Shown here piece after piece: positions 1 through 9,954 of a stretch of 64,000 bases of DNA. Made by a program: the position numbers and the translations under genes. Below the pieces are notes generated by a model. That model worked only from the letters and a program-made list of their open reading frames with translations, was not told where the DNA came from and did not search any database. Numbering within the stretch: the first letter of the stretch is position 1; each line of letters starts with the position of its first letter. Source of the DNA: UBA11136 sp964482135 (GTDB lineage Bacteria > Pseudomonadota > Alphaproteobacteria > UBA11136); assembly GCA_964482135.1 (NCBI GenBank), contig CAYZWF010000002.1:1-64000 (forward strand), read 5' to 3'.

Positions 1-7
1 GCCTGTT

Positions 8-928
8 TTAAGAGTCTTCAACTAATTTCTCGAAGAGTCGGTTGATTGTTTTAAGGCGTCCGGAGAGCTTTTCCGCCATCGATGTGGCTACCGCCAGAAC
101 CTCGTCATCGGTGGCTTTTTCGGCAATAAGAAAGGCGAACTCAAGGGCCTGATTCGTCGCTTTTAAAACGTCGAGGAGCACGTCAATCGGGTCTTCCTCT
201 GCGTTCGGGCTGCCGGAGGAGGGCGTTTCAACCTCGATACCGTGAAAAATACGGTGGACCTCCGCATCGGCAGCATAGCGTTTCAGAGCAACGGTCCCTT
301 CTTCGCCTCCCGTTTTCTCAAGGACCTGTCCGGCCCACCCGTAAAGCTGGGCAAGGCCGGCTTCCATGGCGGCAAAACATTGCTCTAAATTCACAGTTTT
401 TCCGACATTTGCCGGGTCGCACCACCAGCCAAGGCCTTGACGGTATTCCCGCAAATGCCGGTTTGCCTTGATCCGTTCCAGGCGCAGGACGGCAATATGA
501 GAAATCTCATCCTTGGCGAAATGTTCTGCCGTTTCCCGGACGGCTCGATCCGTTATCCGGGACGATAGATAAGTAAAAAAGTCAAAGGCTTTCATCGTGT
601 GTTGAAGGGCGTAGCAAACTCCATCATGAGAGGAGAAATAAGATGGACAGGGAGGTTCTTCCGCCAGGTCTATTTCCTTTGGCAGAGGAGAGGCAGAGGC
701 GCCATCGCCTGGCCCATGCTCCTTTTCCCATCCCTCAAGGATCAGCTTTTTACGGGTGCGCTCCTTTTCCGCCAAAAATTCAAACAATTGGGCTGTTTCA
801 TAGTTGTGGTGGCGGTGCATCTCGGCAGCCGTCCGGGAATAGTCCTGCGCATTCCGGCTGGCCAGCTCCAAAGCCAGGGAGAAAAAATCCTTTGCTGAAT
901 AGTCGTCGGGGTCGGCAGGGAGAGCCAT
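8..928 (-). CDS. Ferritin-like / rubrerythrin-type protein
   Basis: A 306-residue, mostly helical soluble protein with no signal peptide. Around residues 138-150 it has a helix with the motif DEISHI, an ExxH di-iron signature of the ferritin/rubrerythrin superfamily. An earlier helix (residues 40-65) carries glutamates but has ExxR where ExxH would be expected, so a full di-iron site is not certain. The C-terminal 60 residues form another amphipathic helix pair. The gene lies divergently to nosR with 190 bases between them. A role in iron handling or in oxidative or nitrosative stress would fit the denitrification context, but that is inference. It could also be a structural ferritin-like fold without metal. 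Confidence 0.6.
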   Translation of the reverse strand: MALPADPDDYSAKDFFSLALELASRNAQDYSRTAAEMHRHHNYETAQLFEFLAEKERTRKKLILEGWEKEHGPGDGASASPLPKEIDLAEEPPCPSYFSSHDGVCYALQHTMKAFDFFTYLSSRITDRAVRETAEHFAKDEISHIAVLRLERIKANRHLREYRQGLGWWCDPANVGKTVNLEQCFAAMEAGLAQLYGWAGQVLEKTGGEEGTVALKRYAADAEVHRIFHGIEVETPSSGSPNAEEDPIDVLLDVLKATNQALEFAFLIAEKATDDEVLAVATSMAEKLSGRLKTINRLFEKLVEDS

Positions 929-1118
929 CGATTCGTGCCTTCGTCACTTGTAAAGTTACGTCAGGAGTAAAATATCCGTGAATAGCTCCTGAATTCCTGA
1001 GACAATTTACCGCAGCCATTATTCAAACAACCTGCCCTTCATTATGTAAAGATTATCCCCCACTCGATAAGATTAATTTAGATTCTTGTGGCGAAAAACC
1101 CCGGGTCATCCTTGACAG

Positions 1119-3329
1119 ATGAATGAACAGATCGGCCGCGCCCTGAAATTGTGGACGCCTGGACGTAGGGCCAGGTGGGGAGTTTTTCTGTTTTTGATGG
1201 TCGTTTTTCTGTTGCCTGCGGGTTCGTCCGCCGCCATGGCTAAGTCAAATATTGAAAAATATTTGAAAAAGGTCGCGCCCCAGGATCTGGCCGCCGGCGC
1301 AACGGCCTTCGGTAAGATCAGAACCGATCCTCCTTATGCCGAAATCCTCAAAGACGGCGCTCGCCTCGGCTATGCCTTCCTGACCACGGATTATGTGAAC
1401 GCGGCCGGCTATTCCGGAAAACCAATTCACATAGCAGTGGGCATGGATGAGACCGGGGTGATTACCGGGTCAAAGCTTGTCAAACATTCCGAACCCATCG
1501 TGCTCATCGGAATCCCGGAGCATAGAATCATCACGTTCCTGAAGGGCTATACCGGCCTTAACGCGGTCGAGATGGCTGGAAAGGCCAGGGATGCGGGAGA
1601 GGTGGACATGATCAGCGGCGCAACGGTAACCGTCATGGTGATCGAGGATTCAATTTTTCGCGCCGCCATCAAGTTCGCCAGGAAAATCGGTCTGGCGGGG
1701 CTTTCTCCCGAAGAAGCCGGGCAAAAGGCCGCCCCCCGATCCGTTAACATGGAGCTTGCGGGGGTAGAGACATGGCAGGCCCTGTTGCGGGATGGCTCCG
1801 TCAGGCGCCGTCATATAACCATCAAGGACATCAACGAGGCCTTCGCACAATCCGGGAATCCCAAGGCGGCGGCCCTGTCTGAACAGGGAAAGCCGGACGA
1901 GACCTATATTGATCTCTATATGGCGCCGGTTTCGGTGCCGGTGATTGGCCGCAGCCTTCTCGGTAACGCCGAATACCAAAATATGCTGAAGGTTCTGGGG
2001 GCGGGACAGCAGGCCCTGCTTGTTTTCGCCAACGGGCGCTATTCCTTCAAAGGTTCGGGATATGTCCGGGGCGGCATATTCGACCGTATCCAGATTATTC
2101 AGGGAGAGGAAAGCATCCGCTTTCGTGACAAATACCACAAGCGCCTGGGGGAGGTGATGGCGCAAGGCGCCCCGGCCTTTAAGGAGGTGGGGCTGTTCCG
2201 GGCTCCCCTTCAAAGCGGTTTTAATGCGGCGCAGCCATTCAGGCTGGAGCTTTTGGTAAGCCGTGCCACCAACGCCTTGAAGAAGGCCTTTCTGGCCTTT
2301 GATCTGGAATACGATCTCCCCGAAAAATATCTCAATGCGGAAACCTCCGTTCCTGTCCCCCAGGCGGCCGGTTCAGTGGCCGGTGGCTCCGCAGGGGATG
2401 AGGATTTGGCCTCACGAACCGCCCTGTGGAAACGCATGTGGGCGCTGAAGGCGGTGGATGCCGTCATTTTGATCATGGCAATTGGCGTCCTCACCCTTAT
2501 CTTCTTCTTCCAGAACTGGCTGGTGAAACGGCACACTCTTTTCGAATGGGTGCGCAACGGTTTCATGCTTTTCACGGTTGTATGGATTGGCTTTTACGCC
2601 CAGGTCCAGCTTTCCATTGTAAACGTATTCACATTCTTTAGTGCTTTCACGGGCGGTTTCCGCTGGGATTATTTCCTGATGGAGCCGATGATTTTCATCC
2701 TCTGGCTTTCCGTTGCCGCCTCATTATTGTTTTGGGGGCGAGGCGCTTATTGCGGATGGCTGTGTCCTTTCGGGACATTGCAGGAACTGCTGAACAAGGT
2801 GGCAGTCAGGCTCAATGTGCCGCAATACAGAGTCCCCTGGGAAATTCACGAAAGGCTGTGGCCCTTCAAATACATAATCTTCATGGGGCTCTTCGGGCTG
2901 TCTCTCTATTCCTTGTCGGAAGCCGAAAAATGGGCCGAGATCGAGCCTTTCAAGACCAGCATCGTCCTGATGTTCGTGCGGGAATGGCCCTATGTGATTT
3001 ACGCCCTGACGCTTCTCGCCGTGGGCCTTTTTATCGAGCGCTTCTTTTGCCGGTATCTGTGTCCGTTGGGAGCCGCTCTCGCCATTCCCGCCCGCATACG
3101 AATGTTCGACTGGCTCAAGCGTTACAAGGAATGCGGCGCCCCGTGTCAGCGTTGCGCGAACGAATGCGGAATTCAGGCCATTCATCCCGAAGGCAACATC
3201 AATCCCAATGAATGCCTGTCCTGCCTTCATTGCCAGAAAGTTTATTTCGATGAATTCCAATGCCCGCCGATGATCACACGGCGGCTGAAACGTGAACGGC
3301 GATCCGGCGGTAAGTACAGCCTGGTCTGA
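1119..3329 (+). CDS. nosR: NosR, FMN-binding membrane iron-sulfur protein required for N2O reduction
   Basis: A 736-residue polytopic protein. Order: signal segment (about 18-40), periplasmic FMN-binding domain with the flavin-attachment motif SGATVT (about 166-171), membrane segments from about 450, two CxxxCP motifs (CGWLCP near 545 and CRYLCP near 647), and a C-terminal cytoplasmic ferredoxin-like region with two cysteine clusters (about 672-710). NosR proteins are needed for nosZ expression and for in vivo N2O reductase activity, probably by passing quinol-derived electrons. nosZ follows after 75 bases in the same direction. No strong Shine-Dalgarno is seen at the ATG. A second, nirS-linked paralogue lies at 23561-25807. 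Confidence 0.93.
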   Translation: MNEQIGRALKLWTPGRRARWGVFLFLMVVFLLPAGSSAAMAKSNIEKYLKKVAPQDLAAGATAFGKIRTDPPYAEILKDGARLGYAFLTTDYVNAAGYSGKPIHIAVGMDETGVITGSKLVKHSEPIVLIGIPEHRIITFLKGYTGLNAVEMAGKARDAGEVDMISGATVTVMVIEDSIFRAAIKFARKIGLAGLSPEEAGQKAAPRSVNMELAGVETWQALLRDGSVRRRHITIKDINEAFAQSGNPKAAALSEQGKPDETYIDLYMAPVSVPVIGRSLLGNAEYQNMLKVLGAGQQALLVFANGRYSFKGSGYVRGGIFDRIQIIQGEESIRFRDKYHKRLGEVMAQGAPAFKEVGLFRAPLQSGFNAAQPFRLELLVSRATNALKKAFLAFDLEYDLPEKYLNAETSVPVPQAAGSVAGGSAGDEDLASRTALWKRMWALKAVDAVILIMAIGVLTLIFFFQNWLVKRHTLFEWVRNGFMLFTVVWIGFYAQVQLSIVNVFTFFSAFTGGFRWDYFLMEPMIFILWLSVAASLLFWGRGAYCGWLCPFGTLQELLNKVAVRLNVPQYRVPWEIHERLWPFKYIIFMGLFGLSLYSLSEAEKWAEIEPFKTSIVLMFVREWPYVIYALTLLAVGLFIERFFCRYLCPLGAALAIPARIRMFDWLKRYKECGAPCQRCANECGIQAIHPEGNINPNECLSCLHCQKVYFDEFQCPPMITRRLKRERRSGGKYSLV

Positions 3330-3404
3330 GTTAAATATAAGGGAGGTAGTTCAAGAACTCCGCTGAAACCACAATCTGATTAACACTTTAAAATGGAGGA
3401 AGAA

Positions 3405-5306
3405 ATGAACGAAGAAAGTAAATTTTCAAGACGGGATGTGCTGAGCACTCCGGTCAAGGTGGCGGGGCTGGCGGGAATCGGCGCCGCGGCGGGACTCGGG
3501 GCGGCGGGACTGCTCGCTCCCGGCTCGGCACATGCAAAGGGCGCATCCGAAGTGGCGCCCGGCGATCTCGACGAATATTACGGTTTCTGGTCGTCGGGAC
3601 AGACCGGGGAGGTGCGTATTCTGGGCGTGCCGTCCATGCGCGAACTCATGCGTATCCCGGTTTTCAACCGCTGTTCCGCCACCGGATGGGGACAGACCAA
3701 TGAAAGCAAGAAAATCCTCAGCGAGGGACTGACGCCGAACACCAGGAAGTTCCTGGAAAAGAACGGCGGCGTGTATCTCAACGGGGATCTGCACCATCCC
3801 CATATGTCCTTTACCGACGGCACCTATGACGGACGTTATGTCTTCGTCAACGACAAGGCGAACACCCGCGTGGCGCGCATCCGCTGTGACATCATGAAAG
3901 TGGATAAGATGATCGAGATACCCAACGCCGCCGATATTCACGGGCTGCGTCCCCAGAAATATCCACGCACGGGCTATGTCTTCGCCAATGGCGAGAACCG
4001 GGTTCCCTTGAATAACGACGGCTCGGTGCTCGATGAGCCCGAAAAATACGCGGCCATCTTCACCGCCATCGACGGCGACACCATGGAGATCAAGTGGCAG
4101 GTCCGGGTCGACGGCAACCTCGACAACGTGGATGCCGACTATCAGGGCAAATACGCCATCGCCTCGTGCTATAACGGCGAGGAAGGCGTCACCCTGGGAG
4201 AAATGACGGCCAACGAACAGGACTGGGCGGTGGTCTTCGACATCAAACGTATCGAGGAAGCCGTCGCCAAGGGCGATTACAAGACCTACGAGACCGACGT
4301 TCCCGTGGTCGATGGTCGCAAGGGATCGCCCTATACGGCCTATATCCCCATTTCCAACAGCCCCCATGGCGTCAACAGCTCACCCGACGGCAAATACGTC
4401 ATGATCAACGGCAAGCTGTCGCCGACGGTGTCGGTGATCGACGTGCGCAGGCTGCCCGATCTGTTCGCGGGCAAGATCAAACCCCGCGATGTCATCGCCG
4501 CCGAGCCGGAGCTGGGGCTGGGCCCCCTTCACACCGCCTTCGACGGCAAGGGCTTTGCCTATACCACGCTGTTCCTCGACAGCCAGGCTGTTAAATGGGA
4601 CATCGAGAAGGCCGTGCGCCAGTACGCCGGCGAGAAAGTGAACCCCATCGTGCAGAAAATCGATGTCCACTATCAGCCGGGGCACAACCATACCTCCATG
4701 GGCGAAACCAAGGAGGCGGACGGCAAATGGCTGGTCTCCATGAACAAGTTCTCCAAGGACCGCTTTATCAACGTCGGCCCGCTGAAGCCGGAGAACGAAC
4801 AGCTGATCGACATCTCCAGCGGCGAGATGAAGCTGGTTCATGACAGCTCCACCTTCGCCGAGCCTCATGACTGCATCATCGTCCATCGCTCCAAGGTTAA
4901 TCCCGCCCAGGTCTATAAACGGGACGACCCCACCTTCGCCGATGCCGTGGCCCAGGCTAAGAAGGACGGTATCGATCTGATGGAGGCCGCCGACGTGATC
5001 CGCGACGGCAACAAGGTCCGGGTCTATATGCATTCGGTGGCGCCTGCCTTCAGCCTCGAGAAGTTCACGGTGAAGGAGGGCGACGAGGTCACGGTCATCA
5101 TCACCAATATCGATGACGTGGAGGATCTGACCCATGGCTTTACCCTGAGCAATTACGGCATCGCCATGGAAATCGGCCCCATGGCCACGGCGTCGGTCAC
5201 CTTCACGGCGGACCGTCCGGGCGTGCACTGGTTCTATTGCCAGTGGTTCTGTCACGCCCTGCATCTGGAGATGCGGGGACGTATGCTGGTAGAGCCCAAG
5301 GCCTAG
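3405..5306 (+). CDS. nosZ: NosZ, nitrous-oxide reductase (clade I, Tat-exported)
   Basis: Reduces N2O to N2 in the periplasm. The start at 3405 is preferred over an in-frame ATG at 3393, because GGAGG at 3395-3399 is ideally spaced for it and the product then begins with a compact Tat signal (FSRRDVL, then an Ala/Gly-rich core ending SAHAKG). The beta-propeller carries the CuZ histidines, for example DLHHPH, SPHGVN and HNHTSMGE. The C-terminal cupredoxin domain ends with the CuA motif CQWFCHALHLEM. The length (633 residues) is normal. The Tat signal and the nosRZDFYLX order indicate clade I. Electrons would come through c-type cytochrome, cupredoxin or NosR. Confidence 0.97.
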   Translation: MNEESKFSRRDVLSTPVKVAGLAGIGAAAGLGAAGLLAPGSAHAKGASEVAPGDLDEYYGFWSSGQTGEVRILGVPSMRELMRIPVFNRCSATGWGQTNESKKILSEGLTPNTRKFLEKNGGVYLNGDLHHPHMSFTDGTYDGRYVFVNDKANTRVARIRCDIMKVDKMIEIPNAADIHGLRPQKYPRTGYVFANGENRVPLNNDGSVLDEPEKYAAIFTAIDGDTMEIKWQVRVDGNLDNVDADYQGKYAIASCYNGEEGVTLGEMTANEQDWAVVFDIKRIEEAVAKGDYKTYETDVPVVDGRKGSPYTAYIPISNSPHGVNSSPDGKYVMINGKLSPTVSVIDVRRLPDLFAGKIKPRDVIAAEPELGLGPLHTAFDGKGFAYTTLFLDSQAVKWDIEKAVRQYAGEKVNPIVQKIDVHYQPGHNHTSMGETKEADGKWLVSMNKFSKDRFINVGPLKPENEQLIDISSGEMKLVHDSSTFAEPHDCIIVHRSKVNPAQVYKRDDPTFADAVAQAKKDGIDLMEAADVIRDGNKVRVYMHSVAPAFSLEKFTVKEGDEVTVIITNIDDVEDLTHGFTLSNYGIAMEIGPMATASVTFTADRPGVHWFYCQWFCHALHLEMRGRMLVEPKA

Positions 5307-5309
5307 GCT

Positions 5310-6614
5310 GTGACGGCGACGCGGACCACGAACGGACGCGCCGTCCGCGCGAAGAGAAGACAGGGACTGGCGGGATTGCTCTTTCTCGCCGGTCTCGTCT
5401 TCGCGAATGGTGCATCCGCGGCGGTCCTGGATGTTGCCGCGGAGCCGGGGGCCTTCGCGGCGGCGCTGGCCCGGGCTTCTCCCGGCGATACCCTGGTGCT
5501 TGAAGCGGGCGTCCATGAGGGACCGTTCGTGATCGGCAAGCCGGTGACGCTGGAGGGCGCGCCGGGCGCGGTGGTGGACGGCAGGGAACAGGGGAACAGC
5601 CTGAAAATCACAGCGCCGGACGTGACCGTTCGCGGGCTTAAAATCGTCAACTCGGGACGCGACCTGTCGCAGCAGCATTCGGGCGTTTTCCTCGACAAAG
5701 GCGCCCATCGCGCCCATATCGAGGACAACGTTCTCGAGGACAACCTGATTGGCGTCTATCTGTGGGGGCCCGACGACGCGGTGGTCCGCAACAACCGTAT
5801 CCGCGGCCTGAAGGACGGGCATGTGAATGAACGCGGCAACGGCGTACAGCTGTGGCGGACGCCGGGATCGATTGTCGAGAACAACCACATCCGTTACGGA
5901 CGTGACGGGATTTTCGTCACCACCAGCAAACGTAATATTTTCAGGAACAATACATTCGAAGAGGTCCGCTTCGCCGTCCATTACATGTATACCCACGACA
6001 GTGAAGTCAGCGGCAATATTTCCCGCGGCAACCATATCGGATATGCACTCATGTTTTCCCGGGGATTGACCGTGTATGGGAATGTGAGTGACGGAGACCG
6101 GGACCAGGGGCTGGCCTTGAACTATCTCAACGGCTCACGGATCGAAAACAACATCGTCCGTGGCGCCGGCGGCAAATGCGTCTTCATCTATAATTCCAAC
6201 AAGAATGCCTTCCGGCGGAATCTGTTCAAGGACTGTGGGATCGGCATCCATTTTACGGCGGGGTCGGAAGGCAACGCCCTTTCCGGTAACGCCTTCGTCG
6301 ACAACCGCACGCAGGTCAAATATGTGGGCACGAGGGAAATCGAATGGTCCGAATCCGGGCTGGGAAATTATTGGAGCGACAATCCCAGCTTCGATCTCGA
6401 CGGCGACGGCATTGCCGATGCGCCCTATCGTCCCAACGGCATGATTGACCGGGTGGTCTGGGCCTATCCCATGGCCCGGCTGTTATTGAATTCACCGGCG
6501 CTGCAAATGCTCCGTTGGGCGCAGTCGGCCTTTCCCGCGATCCGCCCGGGAAGTGTCCGTGACAGCGCGCCCCTGATGGCGCCGGTCATGGAGGAGGCGC
6601 TGGGCAATGGCTGA
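5310..6614 (+). CDS. nosD: NosD, periplasmic beta-helix protein for CuZ assembly
   Basis: About 434 residues: an N-terminal signal peptide (GLLFLAGLVF core, cleavage after GASA) followed by a right-handed parallel beta-helix with repeated N-N-x-I/F turns (about residues 60-330), the CASH/NosD fold. NosD works with the NosFY ABC transporter in building the CuZ centre of NosZ. The GTG start lies three bases after the nosZ stop, so translation is probably coupled. The 3' end overlaps nosF by eight bases. Confidence 0.93.
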   Translation: MTATRTTNGRAVRAKRRQGLAGLLFLAGLVFANGASAAVLDVAAEPGAFAAALARASPGDTLVLEAGVHEGPFVIGKPVTLEGAPGAVVDGREQGNSLKITAPDVTVRGLKIVNSGRDLSQQHSGVFLDKGAHRAHIEDNVLEDNLIGVYLWGPDDAVVRNNRIRGLKDGHVNERGNGVQLWRTPGSIVENNHIRYGRDGIFVTTSKRNIFRNNTFEEVRFAVHYMYTHDSEVSGNISRGNHIGYALMFSRGLTVYGNVSDGDRDQGLALNYLNGSRIENNIVRGAGGKCVFIYNSNKNAFRRNLFKDCGIGIHFTAGSEGNALSGNAFVDNRTQVKYVGTREIEWSESGLGNYWSDNPSFDLDGDGIADAPYRPNGMIDRVVWAYPMARLLLNSPALQMLRWAQSAFPAIRPGSVRDSAPLMAPVMEEALGNG

Positions 6615-7530
6615 CACCATAAAGCTCTCCCATGTGAGCAAGTCCTACGCCGGACGCCCGGTGGTGATGGATGTGAGCCTGTCATTGCCGGAGGGCTATC
6701 TCATGGCTCTGGTGGGCCATAACGGCGCCGGCAAAAGCACATTGATAAAGCTGATGCTGGGCCTTACCCGTCCAACGGAGGGGGAGATTGGTATCCTCGG
6801 GCAAGACCCCCTGTCGCCGGGAGGGATGGAGGCGCGCTCCAATACCGGGTTCCTGCCCGAGAACGTGGTCTTCGAAGGCGCCCTGAGCGGCCGCGAGGTA
6901 ATGACTTTCTTTGCACGGATCAAGGGTGAGCCGGTGGCGAAAAGTCTGGAGCTGTTCGATCTGGTGGGCCTCTCCCATGCCGTGGATATGAAGGTAAAAA
7001 CCTATTCCAAGGGCATGCGTCAGCGCCTCGGACTGGCCCAGGCATTTCTCGGGGAACCGCGGCTTCTGCTTCTCGACGAGCCCACCTCGGGTCTTGATTC
7101 GGCGGCCCAGATTCAATTCTACAATATCGTAAAAATGCTTAAGGAACGCGGGGCCAGCATCCTTATTTCCTCTCATGCCCTGACCGAACTGGAAGCCCAG
7201 GCCGATCTGATCGCCATGATGAACTCGGGCCATCTCATGGCCTGTGCGTCCATCGGCGAGCTGCGGGAGATCGCCGGGCTGCCTTCCATGCTCCGCCTTT
7301 CGGTTCGCGATGGAAAAACATCGGAGGTGGCCGAACGTCTGAAGAAATGCGGCGCCCCAACCAAAATAAACGGCACTCACGTGGAAATCGCGATTTCTCC
7401 GGACGATAAAATGACGACCCTGAAAAAGGTCGGCCAGTTGGGAAAAGAAGTTCTCGATGTGGATGTCTATTCCCCCTCCCTCGATATGCTCTATACCGCT
7501 TTTTGCCAGCGCCGGGAGAACGGCCGGTGA
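6607..7530 (+). CDS. nosF: NosF, ABC transporter ATPase for CuZ maturation
   Basis: A 307-residue ABC ATPase with Walker A GHNGAGKST (about 37-45), signature YSKGMRQRLGLAQ (about 136-148) and Walker B LLLLDEPTSGLD (about 155-166), then a C-terminal regulatory domain. It pairs with NosY and acts with NosD in delivering sulfur or otherwise assembling the tetranuclear CuZ site. The ATG overlaps the end of nosD, and its TGA overlaps the GTG start of nosY (GTGA). Confidence 0.93.
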   Translation: MADTIKLSHVSKSYAGRPVVMDVSLSLPEGYLMALVGHNGAGKSTLIKLMLGLTRPTEGEIGILGQDPLSPGGMEARSNTGFLPENVVFEGALSGREVMTFFARIKGEPVAKSLELFDLVGLSHAVDMKVKTYSKGMRQRLGLAQAFLGEPRLLLLDEPTSGLDSAAQIQFYNIVKMLKERGASILISSHALTELEAQADLIAMMNSGHLMACASIGELREIAGLPSMLRLSVRDGKTSEVAERLKKCGAPTKINGTHVEIAISPDDKMTTLKKVGQLGKEVLDVDVYSPSLDMLYTAFCQRRENGR

Positions 7531-8357
7531 AAAACATTCTCGTGATTGCCGGGAAGGAAATTCGCGACGGGATTCGCAATCGTTGGATTCTGGCGACCGC
7601 GCTGTTGCTGGGCGGCCTCTCTCTCGGCCTGGCTTTTCTGGGTTCTGCACCGGTGGGCGAAGTGGGCGCGAGCCGCCTGGCGGTCACCGTCGTCAGCCTG
7701 GCCAGCCTGATGATTTTGCTGGGCCCGTTAATCGCCCTGATGCTGTCCTTTGACGCCATCGTCGGCGATGTGGAGCGCGGTACGTTGCTGTTGCTGTTGT
7801 CGTACCCCTTGTCACGGGGACAGCTCATCCTCGGCAAGTTCGCCGGTCATGTGAGCATTTTTTCGGCCGCGGTTGTGATGGGCTATGGCGTGGCGGCGCT
7901 GGCCATAACATTAAGCGGGGAGGAGATCGCATCGGGTGAATGGGCGGCGTTTCTTGGCCTTGCCGGGTCTTCCATAATGCTGGGCGCGGCCTTCATCTCC
8001 ATGGGTTATCTGGTGAGCGTTCTGGTGAAAGAGCGGGCGACGGCGGCAGGAATCGCCATTGGATTATGGCTGTTGTTCGCGCTGCTCTACGACATGGTGC
8101 TGCTTGGTATTCTGGTGGCTGATAAGGGCGCCACCCTCAAGCCGGATCTCTTTAACGTCCTGCTTCTGATTAATCCGGCCGATGCCTTTCGGCTGTTCAA
8201 TCTTTCCGGACTGGACAGCATCGGCACCCTGTCCGGTATGGCGGCTTTGGCCGGACATGCCGATTTCTCTCCCTGGACGGCCTTGTCGGCCCTTCTGGCA
8301 TGGGTCATCGCACCCCTTGGCCTGACCGGGATGCTTTTCAGGCGCAAGGAAATCTGA
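7527..8357 (+). CDS. nosY: NosY, ABC transporter membrane subunit
   Basis: A hydrophobic protein of about 276 residues with six predicted membrane segments; it begins KNILVIAGKEIRDGIRNRW, typical of ABC-2 permeases. The GTG at 7527 overlaps the nosF stop as GTGA, which makes this start more credible than the GTG 24 bases upstream. The stop overlaps the ATG of nosL (TGATG). It is the partner of NosF in the NosDFY maturation complex. Confidence 0.92.
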   Translation: MKNILVIAGKEIRDGIRNRWILATALLLGGLSLGLAFLGSAPVGEVGASRLAVTVVSLASLMILLGPLIALMLSFDAIVGDVERGTLLLLLSYPLSRGQLILGKFAGHVSIFSAAVVMGYGVAALAITLSGEEIASGEWAAFLGLAGSSIMLGAAFISMGYLVSVLVKERATAAGIAIGLWLLFALLYDMVLLGILVADKGATLKPDLFNVLLLINPADAFRLFNLSGLDSIGTLSGMAALAGHADFSPWTALSALLAWVIAPLGLTGMLFRRKEI

Positions 8358-8905
8358 TGGCGAATCATTTCGTTATGATGTTTTTCCTGGCGGCCTTGTT
8401 GCTCCCGGCCGGATGTGGCGAGGAGGATGTTCCGCCGCCGCCGCCCCAGGAGCTTACCGGAAACGATGCCGGTTATTTCTGCAGCATGACCGTCATCGGC
8501 CACCCCGGACCGAAGGCGCAGATTCATTTGACCGGCAATGAAAAGCCCCTGTGGTTTACTTCCGTGCGCGACATGTTCGGTTTTCTCCTGCTGCCGGGAG
8601 AATCAAGGGAGGTGGCGGCGATTTACGTCACCGATATGACCGGCAATGACGACTGGGAGGGTGCCGCCACGGGCCCCTGGGTCGATCCGAAAACGGCCTG
8701 GTTCGTGATTGACAGTTCAAAAACCGGAGGCATGGGGGCGGCCGAAACGGTGCCCTTTTCGGGAAAAGAGGAGGCCCAATCCTTTGCGGATAAATTCGGC
8801 GGCCGCCTGGTTTCATTCGACGGTGTGCCCGCGGATTATATCTTCAATACCAACAGCGGACTCGAACGTGATAGGGCGGAGTCCGCCACGCCCGGAAAGG
8901 ATTGA
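8357..8905 (+). CDS. nosL: NosL, copper-binding lipoprotein chaperone
   Basis: About 182 residues. The N-terminus has a lipoprotein signal with lipobox LPAGC (Cys near residue 19), followed by the NosL domain with a conserved Cys/Met region (YFCSMTVIGHPGPKAQIHL). NosL binds Cu(I) and supplies copper to NosZ at the outer face of a membrane. The ATG overlaps the nosY stop. The next gene, nosX, begins at or just after this stop. The upstream in-frame extension is only nosY sequence read in another frame. Confidence 0.93.
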   Translation: MANHFVMMFFLAALLLPAGCGEEDVPPPPPQELTGNDAGYFCSMTVIGHPGPKAQIHLTGNEKPLWFTSVRDMFGFLLLPGESREVAAIYVTDMTGNDDWEGAATGPWVDPKTAWFVIDSSKTGGMGAAETVPFSGKEEAQSFADKFGGRLVSFDGVPADYIFNTNSGLERDRAESATPGKD

Positions 8906-8910
8906 TCGAG

Positions 8911-9867
8911 GTGACAGCTTCCATAGCCCGCCGCCGTTTTTTGGCCATCAGCGCCGCGGGAGCCGGGCTGCAAATCCTTCTTCCCGGCGCCGTGGCGGCA
9001 TCGGCTGCCCCGGAAACCCTCGTCCGCTGGAATGGGCTCGCCCTTGGCGCCCGTTCGGAAATTCTGCTCAACATGCCGGAGCGCGCCCGCGCCCGGGCCC
9101 TGATCGAACGGGTGGTTGGTGAAATCAAAAGGCTGGAGAAAATTTTTTCCCTCTACCGCTCCGATTCCGCCATCAGCCGGCTCAACCGGGATGGACATCT
9201 CGGCGATCCGCCGCCGGAGTTTGTCGAGCTCTTGAGTCATGCCGCGGCCATCAGCGAGGCAACCGGCGGACATTTCGATATCACCGTCCAGCCACTGTGG
9301 CGGCTTTACAGCAACTATGGAGACGGTCCTATTTCAGAGCGGCTGCAACGCCAGGTTCTCGAACTCGTGGGTTACCGGGCGGTCGAGGTGGAGCGGAAGG
9401 TGGTTCGTTTCGCCCGCCGGGGGATGGAAATTACCCTCAACGGAATTGCCCAGGGATATATCACGGACAAGGTCACCCGGTTGCTGCGCAACGAGGGCCT
9501 GGACAATACTCTGGTGCAATTGGGGGAGACCCGGGCCCTGGGGACGCATCCTTCGGGACGGCCCTGGCTTATCGGTATCGAAAATCCCGCCGCGCGCGGG
9601 AAAAGCAAATGGTCCCTTGCCCTGGAAAATCAGGCCCTGGCTACATCGGGGGGCTATGGCGGGCCGTTGGCGGGATCGAAAAATCACATTTTAAATCCCC
9701 ATAACGGACAAAGCCCCGGGGACCATGAAAGCCTGACGGTGGTTGCTGGAAATGCAACCACGGCCGACGCTCTCTCCACGGGGTTTATTTCAATGCCGGA
9801 GAATAAGGTTAAAACGGTGCTTAAATCTTATCCCGGGGTCTCCGTCCATCCTTTGAAAAGCGGCTGA
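8911..9867 (+). CDS. nosX: NosX, ApbE-like FAD:protein FMN transferase
   Basis: About 318 residues with a Tat-like signal (ARRRFLAIS, then a hydrophobic stretch) and an ApbE domain: FSLYRSDSAISRLNR near 75-90, the ITLNGIAQGYITD segment near 175-188, and a LGET segment. ApbE enzymes attach FMN covalently to threonine, here presumably in the NosR flavin domain. The GTG at 8911 is chosen because a GGAAAGG ribosome site lies 11 bases upstream; a TTG at 8902 overlapping the nosL stop is the alternative. It is the last gene of the nos cluster and converges on nirN. A paralogue, nirX, lies at 25791. Confidence 0.88.
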   Translation: MTASIARRRFLAISAAGAGLQILLPGAVAASAAPETLVRWNGLALGARSEILLNMPERARARALIERVVGEIKRLEKIFSLYRSDSAISRLNRDGHLGDPPPEFVELLSHAAAISEATGGHFDITVQPLWRLYSNYGDGPISERLQRQVLELVGYRAVEVERKVVRFARRGMEITLNGIAQGYITDKVTRLLRNEGLDNTLVQLGETRALGTHPSGRPWLIGIENPAARGKSKWSLALENQALATSGGYGGPLAGSKNHILNPHNGQSPGDHESLTVVAGNATTADALSTGFISMPENKVKTVLKSYPGVSVHPLKSG

Positions 9868-9897
9868 TTGATTTCTTGATCCCGCCAACGGCCCGCC

Positions 9898-9921
9898 ATA
9901 AACCAACGGTCCCCGGTTTAT
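9898..9921. terminator. Inverted repeat between convergent nosX and nirN
   Basis: A 7-base inverted repeat ATAAACC / GGTTTAT encloses a 10-base loop in the 87-base gap between the two convergent operons. No T tract follows directly on either strand, so it is at best a weak bidirectional terminator. Confidence 0.25.
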
Positions 9922-9954
9922 CGCCGGAGGTTTTTGGTGTTGAGGAACGGGGAG

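Noticed and set aside
4380..6035. Long antisense open frame across nosZ and nosD
   Set aside because: Typical high-GC shadow; no ribosome site, no family motif, and both sense genes are certain.
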